Shown: piece after piece, positions 1 through 7,545 of the stretch
Numbering within the stretch: the first letter of the stretch is position 1
Layout of the letters: the number at the start of each line of letters is the position of its first letter
Source of the DNA: H2-BAC3 sp045863035
GTDB taxonomy: Bacteria; Bacteroidota; Ignavibacteria; Ignavibacteriales; Ignavibacteriaceae
Assembly (NCBI GenBank): GCA_045863035.1
Contig: BTUV01000040.1
Location: 1 to 24,513 of the forward strand
Direction: 5' to 3'
DNA length: 24,513 bases
Program-made: the position numbers and the translations under genes
The notes under the pieces: generated by a model
What the model was told of the DNA's origin: nothing
The model's input: only the letters and a program-made list of their open reading frames with translations
Database searches by the model: none

Positions 1-14
1 GACACTTATGTTTA

Positions 15-298
15 TTAAGTTCTGCATTGGAAAGAGGGGGCTTCCGGAATTGTTCGTTGCAGATTCTTAATTTTTAATTTTTAATTCTTAATTGATTCCC
101 GGAGGCTTCGGAATTGTTCATTGTACATTGTTCATCTCAGATGTATAACAATTACAAGTAAGAAGATTTAGAAGATCATTATTGAGGATACAGCAGCAGG
201 GCAAACTTTCTGCAAACATTCTGGAACAAGCCAGGATTCTAAGCCGAAATTGTCATTTCTGAAATAAAACACGTCATACTAATTGGCGGAAGTCAGGA
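15..298 (+). repeat. Dispersed ~275-bp non-coding repeat, left copy
   Basis: From about position 24 to 298 this sequence matches the reverse complement of 23979-24250, roughly 85-90% identical by eye with only short indels; similarity fades out over 15-23. The best-kept core is 152-222. An internal motif of the type cttccggaattgttc occurs twice (41-55 and, lacking one c, 107-120), separated by an AT-only stretch built from ttaatt units. There is no open reading frame of note. A ~43-bp piece of the same outer end recurs at 10424-10466. The family is not recognised; it behaves like a non-autonomous mobile or intergenic repeat. Confidence 0.85.
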
Positions 299-311
299 GC
301 AAAAAAATTAC

Positions 312-339
312 AAAAAGACCCGCTTTGGCGGGTCTTTTT
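312..339. terminator. Strong bidirectional intrinsic terminator
   Basis: A perfect 7-bp GC-rich stem (gacccgc 317-323, gcgggtc 328-334) with a 4-nt loop is flanked by five A on the left and five T on the right, so it can terminate transcription from either side. It lies about 120 nt past the stop codon of the minus-strand lipoprotein gene and directly after the dispersed repeat. It may also serve a plus-strand gene left of the window. Confidence 0.85.
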
Positions 340-460
340 GTATATACTGTGTGGTCATATTCCCTCTTGATACTCCCTGGTTTTCAAGAATCAAAGCAGA
401 AGTATATACTGCATACACTTATTCATTGATTACTATCTAAAGATTACTAACTACTAATTG

Positions 461-1147
461 CTAATTATCTTTTCTGCCGTCTTTGTTGTTATCCTTATAT
501 GCGCGGAAGAATGATGTTTTTATATTGTTGTCAATATCATTCTCATTGGCTGAAAGATCAGGGTTCATCCATCCGCCGGATGATTTAAACCAGGCATAGG
601 GATTAACCAGCAGGGTGAGGTTTTCATTACCGGTAGCCCCGATCGTTACCGGTGTTTCAAATACGATTGATTGGTCGGCTGATTTTTTTGAACGGTAAAC
701 AAAGTTTACCCCGTTAAATTTTCCTTTGACGATTACCGAGAAACGCCGGTCTTCTGAGGTGCCGTTAAAGAATGCGGTATCAACAAAAGATTCGTTAGCT
801 TCAGGTTTGTGAATTTTGAATCGAACTCTGTCGTAAGTCCCGGCCGGAATACTGTTTGAAGCTACCTGATGCAGAGTATTGTTTGCTGAGAGATTAACCA
901 CAAACGGACCGGTTTTAATATCGGTACTGTCGTTTCCGGTTGAGGGTTTTAGCTTGATTGATTTGATAAGAATCTTAACAGAATCAATAATCAGCGTATC
1001 GGCCTGCGATTTGTAGAATGCGTCATGGTCAGTATAATAACTGACTGATACGTTATTGCCAACAGGTGTAACGGGATCCTCTTTACACGATGTAAGAAAT
1101 ACTGTCAGCATCAGTAAAATTGCCGGTATAATTAATTGCTTCTTCAT
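461..1147 (-). CDS. Lipoprotein of unknown function
   Basis: A 228-residue predicted lipoprotein. The N-terminus has two lysines, a hydrophobic stretch and a lipobox ending at Cys21 (sequence FLTSC), so the mature protein should be lipid-anchored in the envelope. The rest is mostly beta-type sequence with many Val, Ile, Asn and Thr residues. It loosely resembles small bacterial lipoproteins that carry DUF4382-like beta-sandwich domains (a motif like SIPAGTYDRVRF fits that style), but I cannot confirm the family. The C-terminus is Asn/Asp/Lys-rich and reads like a calcium-binding or flexible tail (NNIKTSFFRAYKDNNKDGRKD). The ATG start is supported by an AAAAGGA ribosome-binding site about 8 nt upstream. 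It stands alone; the nearest gene on the same strand ends 460 bp upstream. Confidence 0.8.
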   Translation of the reverse strand: MKKQLIIPAILLMLTVFLTSCKEDPVTPVGNNVSVSYYTDHDAFYKSQADTLIIDSVKILIKSIKLKPSTGNDSTDIKTGPFVVNLSANNTLHQVASNSIPAGTYDRVRFKIHKPEANESFVDTAFFNGTSEDRRFSVIVKGKFNGVNFVYRSKKSADQSIVFETPVTIGATGNENLTLLVNPYAWFKSSGGWMNPDLSANENDIDNNIKTSFFRAYKDNNKDGRKDN

Positions 1148-1609
1148 ATAATATGTCCTTTTTTATGTTTTTAATTATAGTTTTTGCGGTTACAATTTAG
1201 GGACATTTACATGGGGAATGTGTGTTAGTCAGCAAGTGACATCTCGGTAAACGACAACATTTACAGACAGGCGATATATCAAAAAAGCAGTGATGTTAAT
1301 CACGCACGGGCAGTCTAAAAATTCCATACTTATATACTCCGTACAGGCAATATATTCACCATGAACGATAATCAATGTACGTCGGCCGAATTATCAGATA
1401 TATAGTATTAAGCTAAAAGCCCGCGCAAAGACGTTAAGAAAAAATTCTTCAAAGTACAATGAGCATGAAGCAAAAAATCAGATTTTTGGAAGAGCGTGCT
1501 CTGTCATTGTTACATTGCTCAGTATGTCGCCCAAAAAAGTTACTTCTGATTTACGCTGCAGTATATAATGCGTTTTCCGGCTTATTGTGCTTTGATTACA
1601 GACTGCAGA
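1148..1609. other. Gene-free spacer upstream of the lipoprotein gene
   Basis: About 460 bp without a convincing gene. The plus-strand frames here (61-66 codons) have no ribosome-binding site, translate to low-complexity sequence and run into the antisense strand of the peroxidase gene. The spacer contains the GTGA-N6-TCAC palindrome at 1290-1303 and three TATATA hexamers (1331, 1399, 1562). The promoter of the lipoprotein gene must lie in its left part. Confidence 0.6.
1290..1303. promoter_or_regulatory. Possible CRP/FNR-family operator palindrome
   Basis: The sequence gtgatgttaatcac is a perfect inverted repeat, GTGA-N6-TCAC, the spacing and half-sites expected for the CRP/FNR regulator superfamily (also readable as GTGAT-N4-ATCAC). 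It lies 143 nt upstream of the start codon of the minus-strand lipoprotein gene (1147), a usable distance for a regulator. No regulator gene is in the window, so this rests on the motif alone and could be chance. Confidence 0.35.
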
Positions 1610-2221
1610 TTACTGATTATTTATTGTTTCCTCAATTTTTTTAGTAATTTCTTCATCGGTTGGTTTAACCCCGCTTCTGTATCGGGCAATGATGTTCCCT
1701 TCCTGGTCAATCAGGAATTTCTCAAAATTCCATCTGATGGCGGAGTCACCGGTGACTGAGTTGTTGGTGAGTTTTTCGAACAGCGGCGATTTATTTGCCA
1801 GCACCGTAACTTTTTCAAACATGGGGAAGCTGACATTAAAGGTTGTTGAGCAGAATTCTTTAATTTCATCCGCGGTTCCGGGCTCCTGATTGCCGAAATC
1901 ATTGCAGGGAAAGCCGAGTACCAGGAATCCCTGATCTTTATACTTCTGGTAAATGACTTCGAGGTCTGCATATTGCTTAGTGTAACCGCATTTGCTTGCC
2001 ACGTTCACTATCAGAAGCACTTTACCCTTATAATCCGCAAAATTTACCGGATTCCCGTCAATATCTTTCATCGAAACATCAGATATGTTGTTATTCATAA
2101 CTTCTCCTTCTCCCGGTTTTGCCATGACGGGGGAGGTCATATAAGAGTAGTACCCATATAACCCTGCGCCACCTGCCAGTAAAAGTCCGGATAAAATTAA
2201 TATTATCGTGTTCATTTTCAT
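1610..2221 (-). CDS. Membrane-anchored glutathione peroxidase-family protein (thiol peroxidase)
   Basis: A 203-residue member of the glutathione peroxidase family, which reduces hydrogen peroxide and lipid hydroperoxides; bacterial Cys-type members usually take electrons from thioredoxin. The domain spans about residues 45-203. The peroxidatic Cys78 sits in NVASKCGYT, and the catalytic tetrad is completed by Gln112 (GNQEPG), Trp164 and Asn165 (RWNFEKF). Cys124 in EIKEFCSTTFN is at the resolving position of the thioredoxin-dependent type. Unlike the usual ~160-residue cytosolic form, residues 4-27 form a hydrophobic helix without a lipobox, so the enzyme is probably exported or tethered in the periplasm. 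The first ATG is preferred over the one two codons later because AAGGA lies about 6 nt upstream. The gene is divergent from the membrane protein at 2266, with 44 bp between starts. Confidence 0.93.
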   Translation of the reverse strand: MKMNTIILILSGLLLAGGAGLYGYYSYMTSPVMAKPGEGEVMNNNISDVSMKDIDGNPVNFADYKGKVLLIVNVASKCGYTKQYADLEVIYQKYKDQGFLVLGFPCNDFGNQEPGTADEIKEFCSTTFNVSFPMFEKVTVLANKSPLFEKLTNNSVTGDSAIRWNFEKFLIDQEGNIIARYRSGVKPTDEEITKKIEETINNQ

Positions 2222-2265
2222 GGTTTGTCCTTATTTTTACCTTTAAACAAAATCAGAACTGTATA

Positions 2266-3426
2266 TTGTTCCAATTTACTAAAATTATTAACACAATTTC
2301 CTTTGCTTTGGTTACCGGTACGGGAATGTTATTCTTGATAAAGTATGGCTGGCGGGTCATTGGCGGCTGGGCGGTCATTCCCGCTCTGGTTTTTGCGGCC
2401 GGAATATTTTTTATTGTAATGTGGGCTGAGAACCGCCTCAAACCGATGAAAATTATCCGTTTTAAGGGAAAGCTCTATCCACTGCTGATTTATCTTGGGG
2501 TAATCTTTACTTTCGGGATGTTGATGCTCGATCTGGACTCGCGCGTTGGGCGCTATTATGCAATTAACGAATGGCTTGAAAGTTTTAACAATGGCAGATT
2601 TCCCTATGGCGGGGCGGCCAACCCTTCCGGACTGCCGATGCTATTCTTCCTGGCACTGCCGTTTTATTATCTTGGCTCAACCGCGATGATTGTACCGCTT
2701 GGTATAGCGCTTCTGGCGGGGACTGTTTTATACGAAAAAAGAACCTACAGGGAGGTCACTGTCTCTCTCACTTTGCTTTTTTTAAGTCCTTTGGTTTCGT
2801 ATGAGTTTCTGACCAAAAGCGAGCTGATTTTTAACATGACGCTGGCAATTATCCTTATCTCCATAACCTGCGACAGGAGAGCGCAGGAGCAGCCGCCGGT
2901 GTTTCATTACGTGATGGCAGCCGCCTGGGGTGCGGTGCTCGCGACAAGAATTTCTGTGGGTATCCCATGGTTATTGTTTGTGTTATTTTTCTACCGTCAG
3001 GATTTCAGGTGGCTTATTGTTTCTGCTGCCATTACAGCGCTTGCTTTTGCGGCTATTGTAGCTCCGTTTTGGTTATGGAATCCGGCAGTATTTCTTGAGC
3101 GCGGACCTTTTGCCATTCAGATGATGTATCTTCCGCTCTGGGTATATATAACCGCGCCCGTAGTGGTACTCGCCGCGGGATGGTTATCGGGGAATCATCA
3201 GGAAATATATTTTTCAGCAGGAGTGATACTTTTTTCTTTAGTGCTCATTTCATTTTTCAGCACCATCAATCAGACGGATCTTAAACAGGCGGTGCTTGGT
3301 GACCGGTTTGATATTTCCTATTTTATACTTCCCTTGCCTTTCTTTATTATGGCTCTGCGTGAATACTCCGTTGACCGCTATCTGGGAAGGGTTTATTACT
3401 CCGAACCGGAACAACTTGAACTATAG
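2266..3426 (+). CDS. Multi-pass membrane protein, GT-C glycosyltransferase-like
   Basis: A 386-residue integral membrane protein with about nine or ten hydrophobic helices. The extended loop after helix 3 carries acidic and aromatic residues (DLDSR at 89-93, then W103 and the NGRFPYG motif at 109-115), followed by PSGLPMLFF leading into the next helix. This arrangement, an acidic residue, then W, then G.FPYG, then a P-rich helix start, resembles GT-C polyprenyl-phosphate-sugar transferases of the GT87/DUF2029 type, so transfer of a sugar on the outer face of the membrane is plausible. The substrate cannot be read. The longest frame uses a TTG start at 2266 with no clear ribosome-binding site; an in-frame ATG at 2326 would remove 20 residues. 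It ends 20 bp before the convergent antiporter gene. Confidence 0.65.
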   Translation: MFQFTKIINTISFALVTGTGMLFLIKYGWRVIGGWAVIPALVFAAGIFFIVMWAENRLKPMKIIRFKGKLYPLLIYLGVIFTFGMLMLDLDSRVGRYYAINEWLESFNNGRFPYGGAANPSGLPMLFFLALPFYYLGSTAMIVPLGIALLAGTVLYEKRTYREVTVSLTLLFLSPLVSYEFLTKSELIFNMTLAIILISITCDRRAQEQPPVFHYVMAAAWGAVLATRISVGIPWLLFVLFFYRQDFRWLIVSAAITALAFAAIVAPFWLWNPAVFLERGPFAIQMMYLPLWVYITAPVVVLAAGWLSGNHQEIYFSAGVILFSLVLISFFSTINQTDLKQAVLGDRFDISYFILPLPFFIMALREYSVDRYLGRVYYSEPEQLEL

Positions 3427-3446
3427 CACATCAGCAGCAGTATATA

Positions 3447-5120
3447 TTATTGGAGCTTTGAAGCGATTATCTGATAAAAACCTTCCGGATTTCCCCTGAC
3501 CTGTCTGCTCAGCTCATCATCGCTAAAGAGTTTGGCAATATCAGAAAGAAGCTGAAGCTGCAGTTCTGGCATGATTTGAGGGGTCACAAGAAGGAAGAAA
3601 ATATGGGAAAGTTTTCCATCGAGGGAATCAAAATCAATTCCTTGCTGAGAAACCGCGCACATTAACAAAGGTTCCTTTATTGATATACGTGCATGAGGGA
3701 TAGCAAGTCCGTTTACCAGTCCGGTTGAAGATGTTTCCTCGCGGGCTAATACGGCAACACGGAGCGCAATTTGGTCTAAGCGATGCGCCGCGGCGGTTTT
3801 TGCGCAGAGCTCACGTATTATCTCATCCTTTGAGCAAGCAGTGGTAATATATACAGATGAAGGTTTTAACAGTCCTTTCAGAGTTCTCAGCATTTTTATT
3901 TTTTCAGCATAGACAGACATGAGCGGACCGCTGATGACTGAAGTAATAATTGCCATAATCACCAGCGCGACAAAGGTGCGTTCGGTAATAAGAGTATATT
4001 CCAAAGCGAGAAGCCCAAGGATGATTTCCATGGCTCCGTGAGCATTCATTCCAAAACCCACTGCTTTAGATTCAAGTTTACCCATCCCCGCTGCCCTTGC
4101 GCCGAGCGCTGAACCGGTAACTTTTGCTGCTGTTGCAACCACCACGAGAGTCAGTGTGAGAAAGAAATCAAAATTCAGAAAAAAGTTTACTCTAAGCCCG
4201 ATGGAAACAAAAAACAAAGGCGCAAAAATATTTGTAACAAACTGCTGAATTATCTCGCGGGTATCTTCTTTAAGATGCGCGGAGTCACCTATAGCTATGC
4301 CGACAATAAAAGCTCCGAAAATAGCATGAATCCCTATATACTCAGTAAATGCAGCACCCGCAAGCCCTGCGATGAAAATAAAATTCAACACGCTTCCGGG
4401 AAAGGAGAATTTTCTTTGTATGACAGGTAAAATCCGATTGAAGAATTTCCTGCCGACAACCAGCGTAACAAGTAAAAAAGCAAACATGAGCGCAATAGTA
4501 GTCTGCGGTGAAAATCCGTGACCAGAGTCTGATATTTGTGTAAGCAGAATCGAAAAAATTATCCACCCGGTTATATCATTGAACATTGCTGCTGCTACAA
4601 CTGTGAATCCGATTTCAGATTTAAAGAGTTTAAGGTCCATCAGTATTTTTGCAACAACAGGAAGTGCAGTAATAGAGAGTGAAGTGCCTATAAACAGAGA
4701 AAAGATGAGGGGATTCTGATCAGCGGGTAATCCTAAAAAAGAAGGAAAAAGATAAGAAAGCGCAAAACCCGCGATAAAGGTAAAGAGAATTCCTGTGAAA
4801 CTGGTTAACCCGGCTACTTTAGATTGTCTGATAAGCACACCGAGATCAACTTCCAGCCCGGAAACAATGAGCAGCAAGACAACGCCGAGCATAGCCAGCC
4901 CGCTCAGCGCTGAGGTTATGGAAGCAGAACTGTTAAACAGGTGATTATATATATCAGGGGCAAGCATGCCAAATACAGTCGGGCCGAGAATGATACCTGC
5001 CAGTATTTCACCAATAACCATCGGCTGTTTAAAGAAACGGAACAGTTCCCCCAGCCCCCGCGCAAGCAGCAGCATCAAGCCAAGAATAAGAAGAAAGAGT
5101 ACAGCTTCGGAACTGCTCAT
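3447..5120 (-). CDS. Cation:proton antiporter (CPA2) fused to a PTS EIIA domain
   Basis: A 557-residue fusion. Residues 1 to about 400 form a CPA2-type Na+(K+)/H+ exchanger with around twelve helices; the ion-site motif FNDITGW contains Asn181-Asp182. Residues about 415-557 form a soluble cytoplasmic PTS EIIA domain of the fructose/nitrogen class, with the phosphoacceptor His476 in the motif AIPHAR. EIIA domains receive phosphate from HPr or NPr, so the likely role is gating of cation exchange by PTS phosphorylation. No other PTS protein is in the window. This architecture occurs elsewhere in Bacteroidetes-Chlorobi relatives. It is the last gene of a minus-strand run: the universal stress gene ends 2 bp before its start, implying translational coupling. 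Confidence 0.93.
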   Translation of the reverse strand: MSSSEAVLFLLILGLMLLLARGLGELFRFFKQPMVIGEILAGIILGPTVFGMLAPDIYNHLFNSSASITSALSGLAMLGVVLLLIVSGLEVDLGVLIRQSKVAGLTSFTGILFTFIAGFALSYLFPSFLGLPADQNPLIFSLFIGTSLSITALPVVAKILMDLKLFKSEIGFTVVAAAMFNDITGWIIFSILLTQISDSGHGFSPQTTIALMFAFLLVTLVVGRKFFNRILPVIQRKFSFPGSVLNFIFIAGLAGAAFTEYIGIHAIFGAFIVGIAIGDSAHLKEDTREIIQQFVTNIFAPLFFVSIGLRVNFFLNFDFFLTLTLVVVATAAKVTGSALGARAAGMGKLESKAVGFGMNAHGAMEIILGLLALEYTLITERTFVALVIMAIITSVISGPLMSVYAEKIKMLRTLKGLLKPSSVYITTACSKDEIIRELCAKTAAAHRLDQIALRVAVLAREETSSTGLVNGLAIPHARISIKEPLLMCAVSQQGIDFDSLDGKLSHIFFLLVTPQIMPELQLQLLSDIAKLFSDDELSRQVRGNPEGFYQIIASKLQ

Positions 5121-5122
5121 GT

Positions 5123-5959
5123 TCAGCGCACCAGCAGGAGAGAGCAGGGGAGCTCTTTTAGTATATATTCAACATCGTGCTGAAAAATCCGGTCAAGCAG
5201 CCATAGTTTCCTTTCCGGTGCGGTCATTACCAGCAGATCAGCTTCCTGTTCTTTTGCATAAGCGCCGCTTTCAAAACCTTCTTTGCCGTAGATGCAGACA
5301 CCGGAGACAGGAATTCCGCTGAAATCATGCTCGCGGATATATATCTGCATTTTTGCCTGCTCCTCTTTTTTCCACTGCTCCAGTGCGTCTTCTGCTTCCG
5401 TGAGTGAACCGGTTGCGTTGACCGTCATGGCAAGACCGGGAACCTGAAACTCCCTTATAAGACCGAGTGACCCGCCGTTCATACGGCTCAGGTCTGTGGC
5501 ATATAACAGCGCGGGTTCGTTTGCCTCAGAAAAATTAGTGGTCATATATATCTTTTGCAGCAGCTTTCTTTTGCTGAAATCCGGCGTGAGGATAAGCAGG
5601 GAGCAGGGGGAGTTTCGCATCAGTTTACGGGCAACCGAGCCGATATAGTATCCCTGAAGATTTTCACGTTCAAGCGCACCGGCAATAAGGAGATCAAATT
5701 TTAGTTCTTTTGAGGCATTAAGAATCACACGCGCCGGATTTCCCTGTCCGGTTATAATTGAGGCAGAAACTGCTTCTTTCTTTAACTCCTCCTTTGTTTC
5801 CTCAAGCCGTTTTTTCATTGCATCATCGGGCTGACCCGCATAGATGAGAGTGAGGACAGAGCCCCACCTGCGGCACAATTGACGAGCGAGTTCAAGATGC
5901 GCCAGGGAGTTAGGTGAAAAGCTGATTGCCAGCCCGATTTTCCTGATTTCAGGTTTCAT
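5123..5959 (-). CDS. Universal stress protein with tandem UspA domains
   Basis: A 278-residue cytoplasmic protein with two UspA folds, about residues 3-125 and 130-278, each ending in the typical strand PCSLLIL or PCSLLLV. Such proteins bind ATP or small ligands and often modulate transporters encoded beside them. The canonical G-2X-G-9X-G(S/T) nucleotide motif is not clear in either half, so ATP binding is uncertain. A longer frame starting at 6037 exists but would overlap the preceding gene by 68 bp; the ATG at 5959 gives a normal UspA N-terminus (MKPEIRKIGLAIS) and a 10-bp spacer. The bases before this ATG are atatatat, with no Shine-Dalgarno sequence. The gene lies 2 bp upstream of the antiporter-EIIA gene. 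Confidence 0.9.
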   Translation of the reverse strand: MKPEIRKIGLAISFSPNSLAHLELARQLCRRWGSVLTLIYAGQPDDAMKKRLEETKEELKKEAVSASIITGQGNPARVILNASKELKFDLLIAGALERENLQGYYIGSVARKLMRNSPCSLLILTPDFSKRKLLQKIYMTTNFSEANEPALLYATDLSRMNGGSLGLIREFQVPGLAMTVNATGSLTEAEDALEQWKKEEQAKMQIYIREHDFSGIPVSGVCIYGKEGFESGAYAKEQEADLLVMTAPERKLWLLDRIFQHDVEYILKELPCSLLLVR

Positions 5960-5969
5960 ATATATATGC

Positions 5970-6635
5970 TTATGCTGTTGTTTTGTATGCTTCCGCGAAT
6001 TTCCGCAGGATACCTTCCACCTCATGCTGTTTATCATGAGGAACGGGGATGGCGATTGTTCTTTTTGTTATTCCGTTTTTAGATCTTACCGTTATACCGC
6101 AAAGTATTGAGCGGGTTTTTTCATCGAATTCAACCTTTTCAAGATTTCTTCCTAATGAATGCCATTCCTGATAGACTCCTCCGATCACAACCCCGTCAGT
6201 GCCAATATATATAGAGCCGTCTGATTCAGAAATCATCCGGGAAGAAATCCGTTTGTTAAAACGGGAGATGAGCAGCCCAAAGCATCCGAGTCCGGCACCG
6301 AGGAGAGCCCCGCCCCAAACCGGGATGGGAATCAGATCAATCAGTGAGGCAAGAATTCCAGCAAAGAATAATCCAAAAAATCCGGTTACGGCCTCATCAG
6401 ACTGTCGCTTCACTTCATTCCGGGCATATTCATTCAGGTTTTGTTGATCAAGTACCCATGAGCCAATCAGACCTTCGCCGTTCATCAATGCTTCGGCAGC
6501 CCCCATCACCCGACGGCCAGAAAAATAGAGAATCCACCTTGCCATAAAAAGACCTGAGCCAAAGATACCTGGAATAAAAATATACCACTGAAATCCGATG
6601 AGTATGGAACCCAGCAGTGAAAAAAGTGATAACAC
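5970..6635 (-). CDS. Membrane protein of unknown function with cytoplasmic C-terminal domain
   Basis: A 221-residue protein with four hydrophobic segments (about 3-20, 21-38, 83-102, 104-124) and a beta-rich C-terminal part (about 138-221) that loosely resembles a PH-like/YcxB-type sensor fold. Family not recognised. It is the first gene of the run with the Usp protein and the antiporter fusion, ending 10 bp before the Usp start. The start is doubtful: GTG at 6635 has no ribosome-binding site. The same frame stays open upstream to a stop at 6720-6722 with no ATG, GTG or TTG, while the neighbouring frame reads a protein-like stretch that stops at 6659. The 5' end may therefore carry a frameshift or be truncated. 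Confidence 0.7.
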   Translation of the reverse strand: MLSLFSLLGSILIGFQWYIFIPGIFGSGLFMARWILYFSGRRVMGAAEALMNGEGLIGSWVLDQQNLNEYARNEVKRQSDEAVTGFFGLFFAGILASLIDLIPIPVWGGALLGAGLGCFGLLISRFNKRISSRMISESDGSIYIGTDGVVIGGVYQEWHSLGRNLEKVEFDEKTRSILCGITVRSKNGITKRTIAIPVPHDKQHEVEGILRKFAEAYKTTA

Positions 6636-6767
6636 GATATAAAGTATATCGAAGGTTTTTATAAGGGAGTAATTGGGATTAGTGAGCCGCGTTCTGATAA
6701 AAACTCCTGTAATTTCTTCTCATTTTCATACTGAAAGATACTACTAAAAATGGAAACTGCCGGAAAA

Positions 6768-7346
6768 GAGCTCTTCGACTTCGCTCAGAGACCGGGTAAA
6801 AAAAGCTCCGCTCAGAGACCGGATGGCGGGCAACACATATGGAAATGGTGTCCTCGGCTCCGCTCGGACACCGGGAGAGGATGAGTTTGCTCGGACACCG
6901 GGTGAGTTTGCTCGGACACCGGGTGAGTTTGCTCGGACACCGGGTGTTGAGAGATGGTTCGGATACCGGGTGATGGGTGGGTGGTTACACATGTGGAAAT
7001 GGTGTCCTCGGCTTCGCTCNNNNNNNNNNNNNNNNNNNNNNNNNNNNNNNNNNNNNNNNNNNNNNNNNNNNNNNNNNNNNNNNNNNNNNNNNNNNNNNNN
7101 NNNNNNNNNNNNNNNNNNNCTCGGACACCGGGGGAGTTTGCTCGGACACCGGGTGAGTTTGCTCGGACACCGGGTGATGGGTGGGTGGTTACACATGTGG
7201 AAATGGTGTCCTCGGCTTCGCTCGGACACCGGGTGAGTTTGCTCGGACACCGGGGGAGTTTGCTCGGACACCGGGTGAGTTTGCTCGGACACCGGGGGAG
7301 GATGGGCGGTTCCCGAGCGAAGCCGAGGGTGGTTTCCGAGCGAAGC
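6768..7346. repeat. GC-rich 21-bp tandem repeat array with higher-order unit
   Basis: The unit ctcggacaccgggtgagttt plus g repeats head to tail with a period of 21 bp; full copies start at 6863, 6890, 6911, 6932, 7120, 7141, 7162, 7221, 7242, 7263 and 7284, with small substitutions (gggtgag or gggggag). A longer unit that begins gatgggtgggtggttacac and runs into cctcggcttcgctc occurs at 6972 and again at 7176, so the 21-mers are nested in a larger repeat. Degenerate relatives open the array (6768-6820), and inverted copies of the cctcggcttcgctcgg motif close it (7313-7328 and 7336-7346). Both strands stay open in several frames only because 21 is divisible by three; no start, codon bias or domain supports a gene. 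There are no spacers, so it is not CRISPR. Confidence 0.9.
7020..7119. other. Scaffold gap of 100 N
   Basis: Exactly 100 undetermined bases, the usual placeholder for a gap of unknown size. It interrupts the tandem array within a repeat unit (cttcgctc before, ctcggacacc after), so repeat collapse during assembly is the likely cause and the true array may be longer or shorter. Confidence 0.97.
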
Positions 7347-7545
7347 TTTTTCGTCTTCCGCCTTCTTTTCTCAGTCAATTATGTCTAATCTTTCATACAC
7401 TTCTTTGCGCCATTTGTACAGTCACTTCACCCCTTATCACTATAAATCCTCCATAACCGTCAAATACGCCTAATTTTGCTTCAGAAATTCAGGCATATTA
7501 TTTGCATTTGAAGATGATAATTCCAAATTATTGAGAGGAAGCACC
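7347..7545. other. Leader region of the secreted-protein gene
   Basis: About 200 bp of non-coding sequence between the tandem array and the ATG at 7546. A TATTAT hexamer at 7496-7501, with ATTTTG 17 bp upstream (7473-7478), is a possible promoter for the downstream gene; it also partly resembles the Bacteroidetes TTTG/TAnnTTTG pattern but does not match either consensus well. A GAGAGGAAG ribosome-binding site ends about 5 nt before the ATG. Confidence 0.3.

Noticed and set aside
1..18. End of a plus-strand gene at the left edge (frame stopping at 16-18)
   Set aside because: Only five codons are visible, so it cannot be told from chance.
1459..1759. Small plus-strand genes upstream of the peroxidase stop
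   Set aside because: No ribosome-binding site, low-complexity translation, and the second runs antisense into the peroxidase gene.
4941..5322. Plus-strand frames of 80 and 118 codons opposite the antiporter and Usp genes
   Set aside because: They are shadows of two strongly supported minus-strand genes with clear protein families.
6004..6037. Upstream start for the Usp gene at 6037
   Set aside because: It would overlap the preceding gene by 68 bp and add a non-homologous, His/Lys-rich tail; the ATG at 5959 gives a normal N-terminus.
6863..7304. CRISPR array
   Set aside because: Copies are contiguous at 21 bp without unique spacers, and no cas gene is nearby.
6744..7456. Several long overlapping open frames on both strands across the tandem array, giving heptad-like repeats such as GEFARTP or PVSEQTH
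   Set aside because: Frames are open on both strands because the 21-bp unit lacks stops and keeps phase. They run through the N gap and have no start site, signal or domain.
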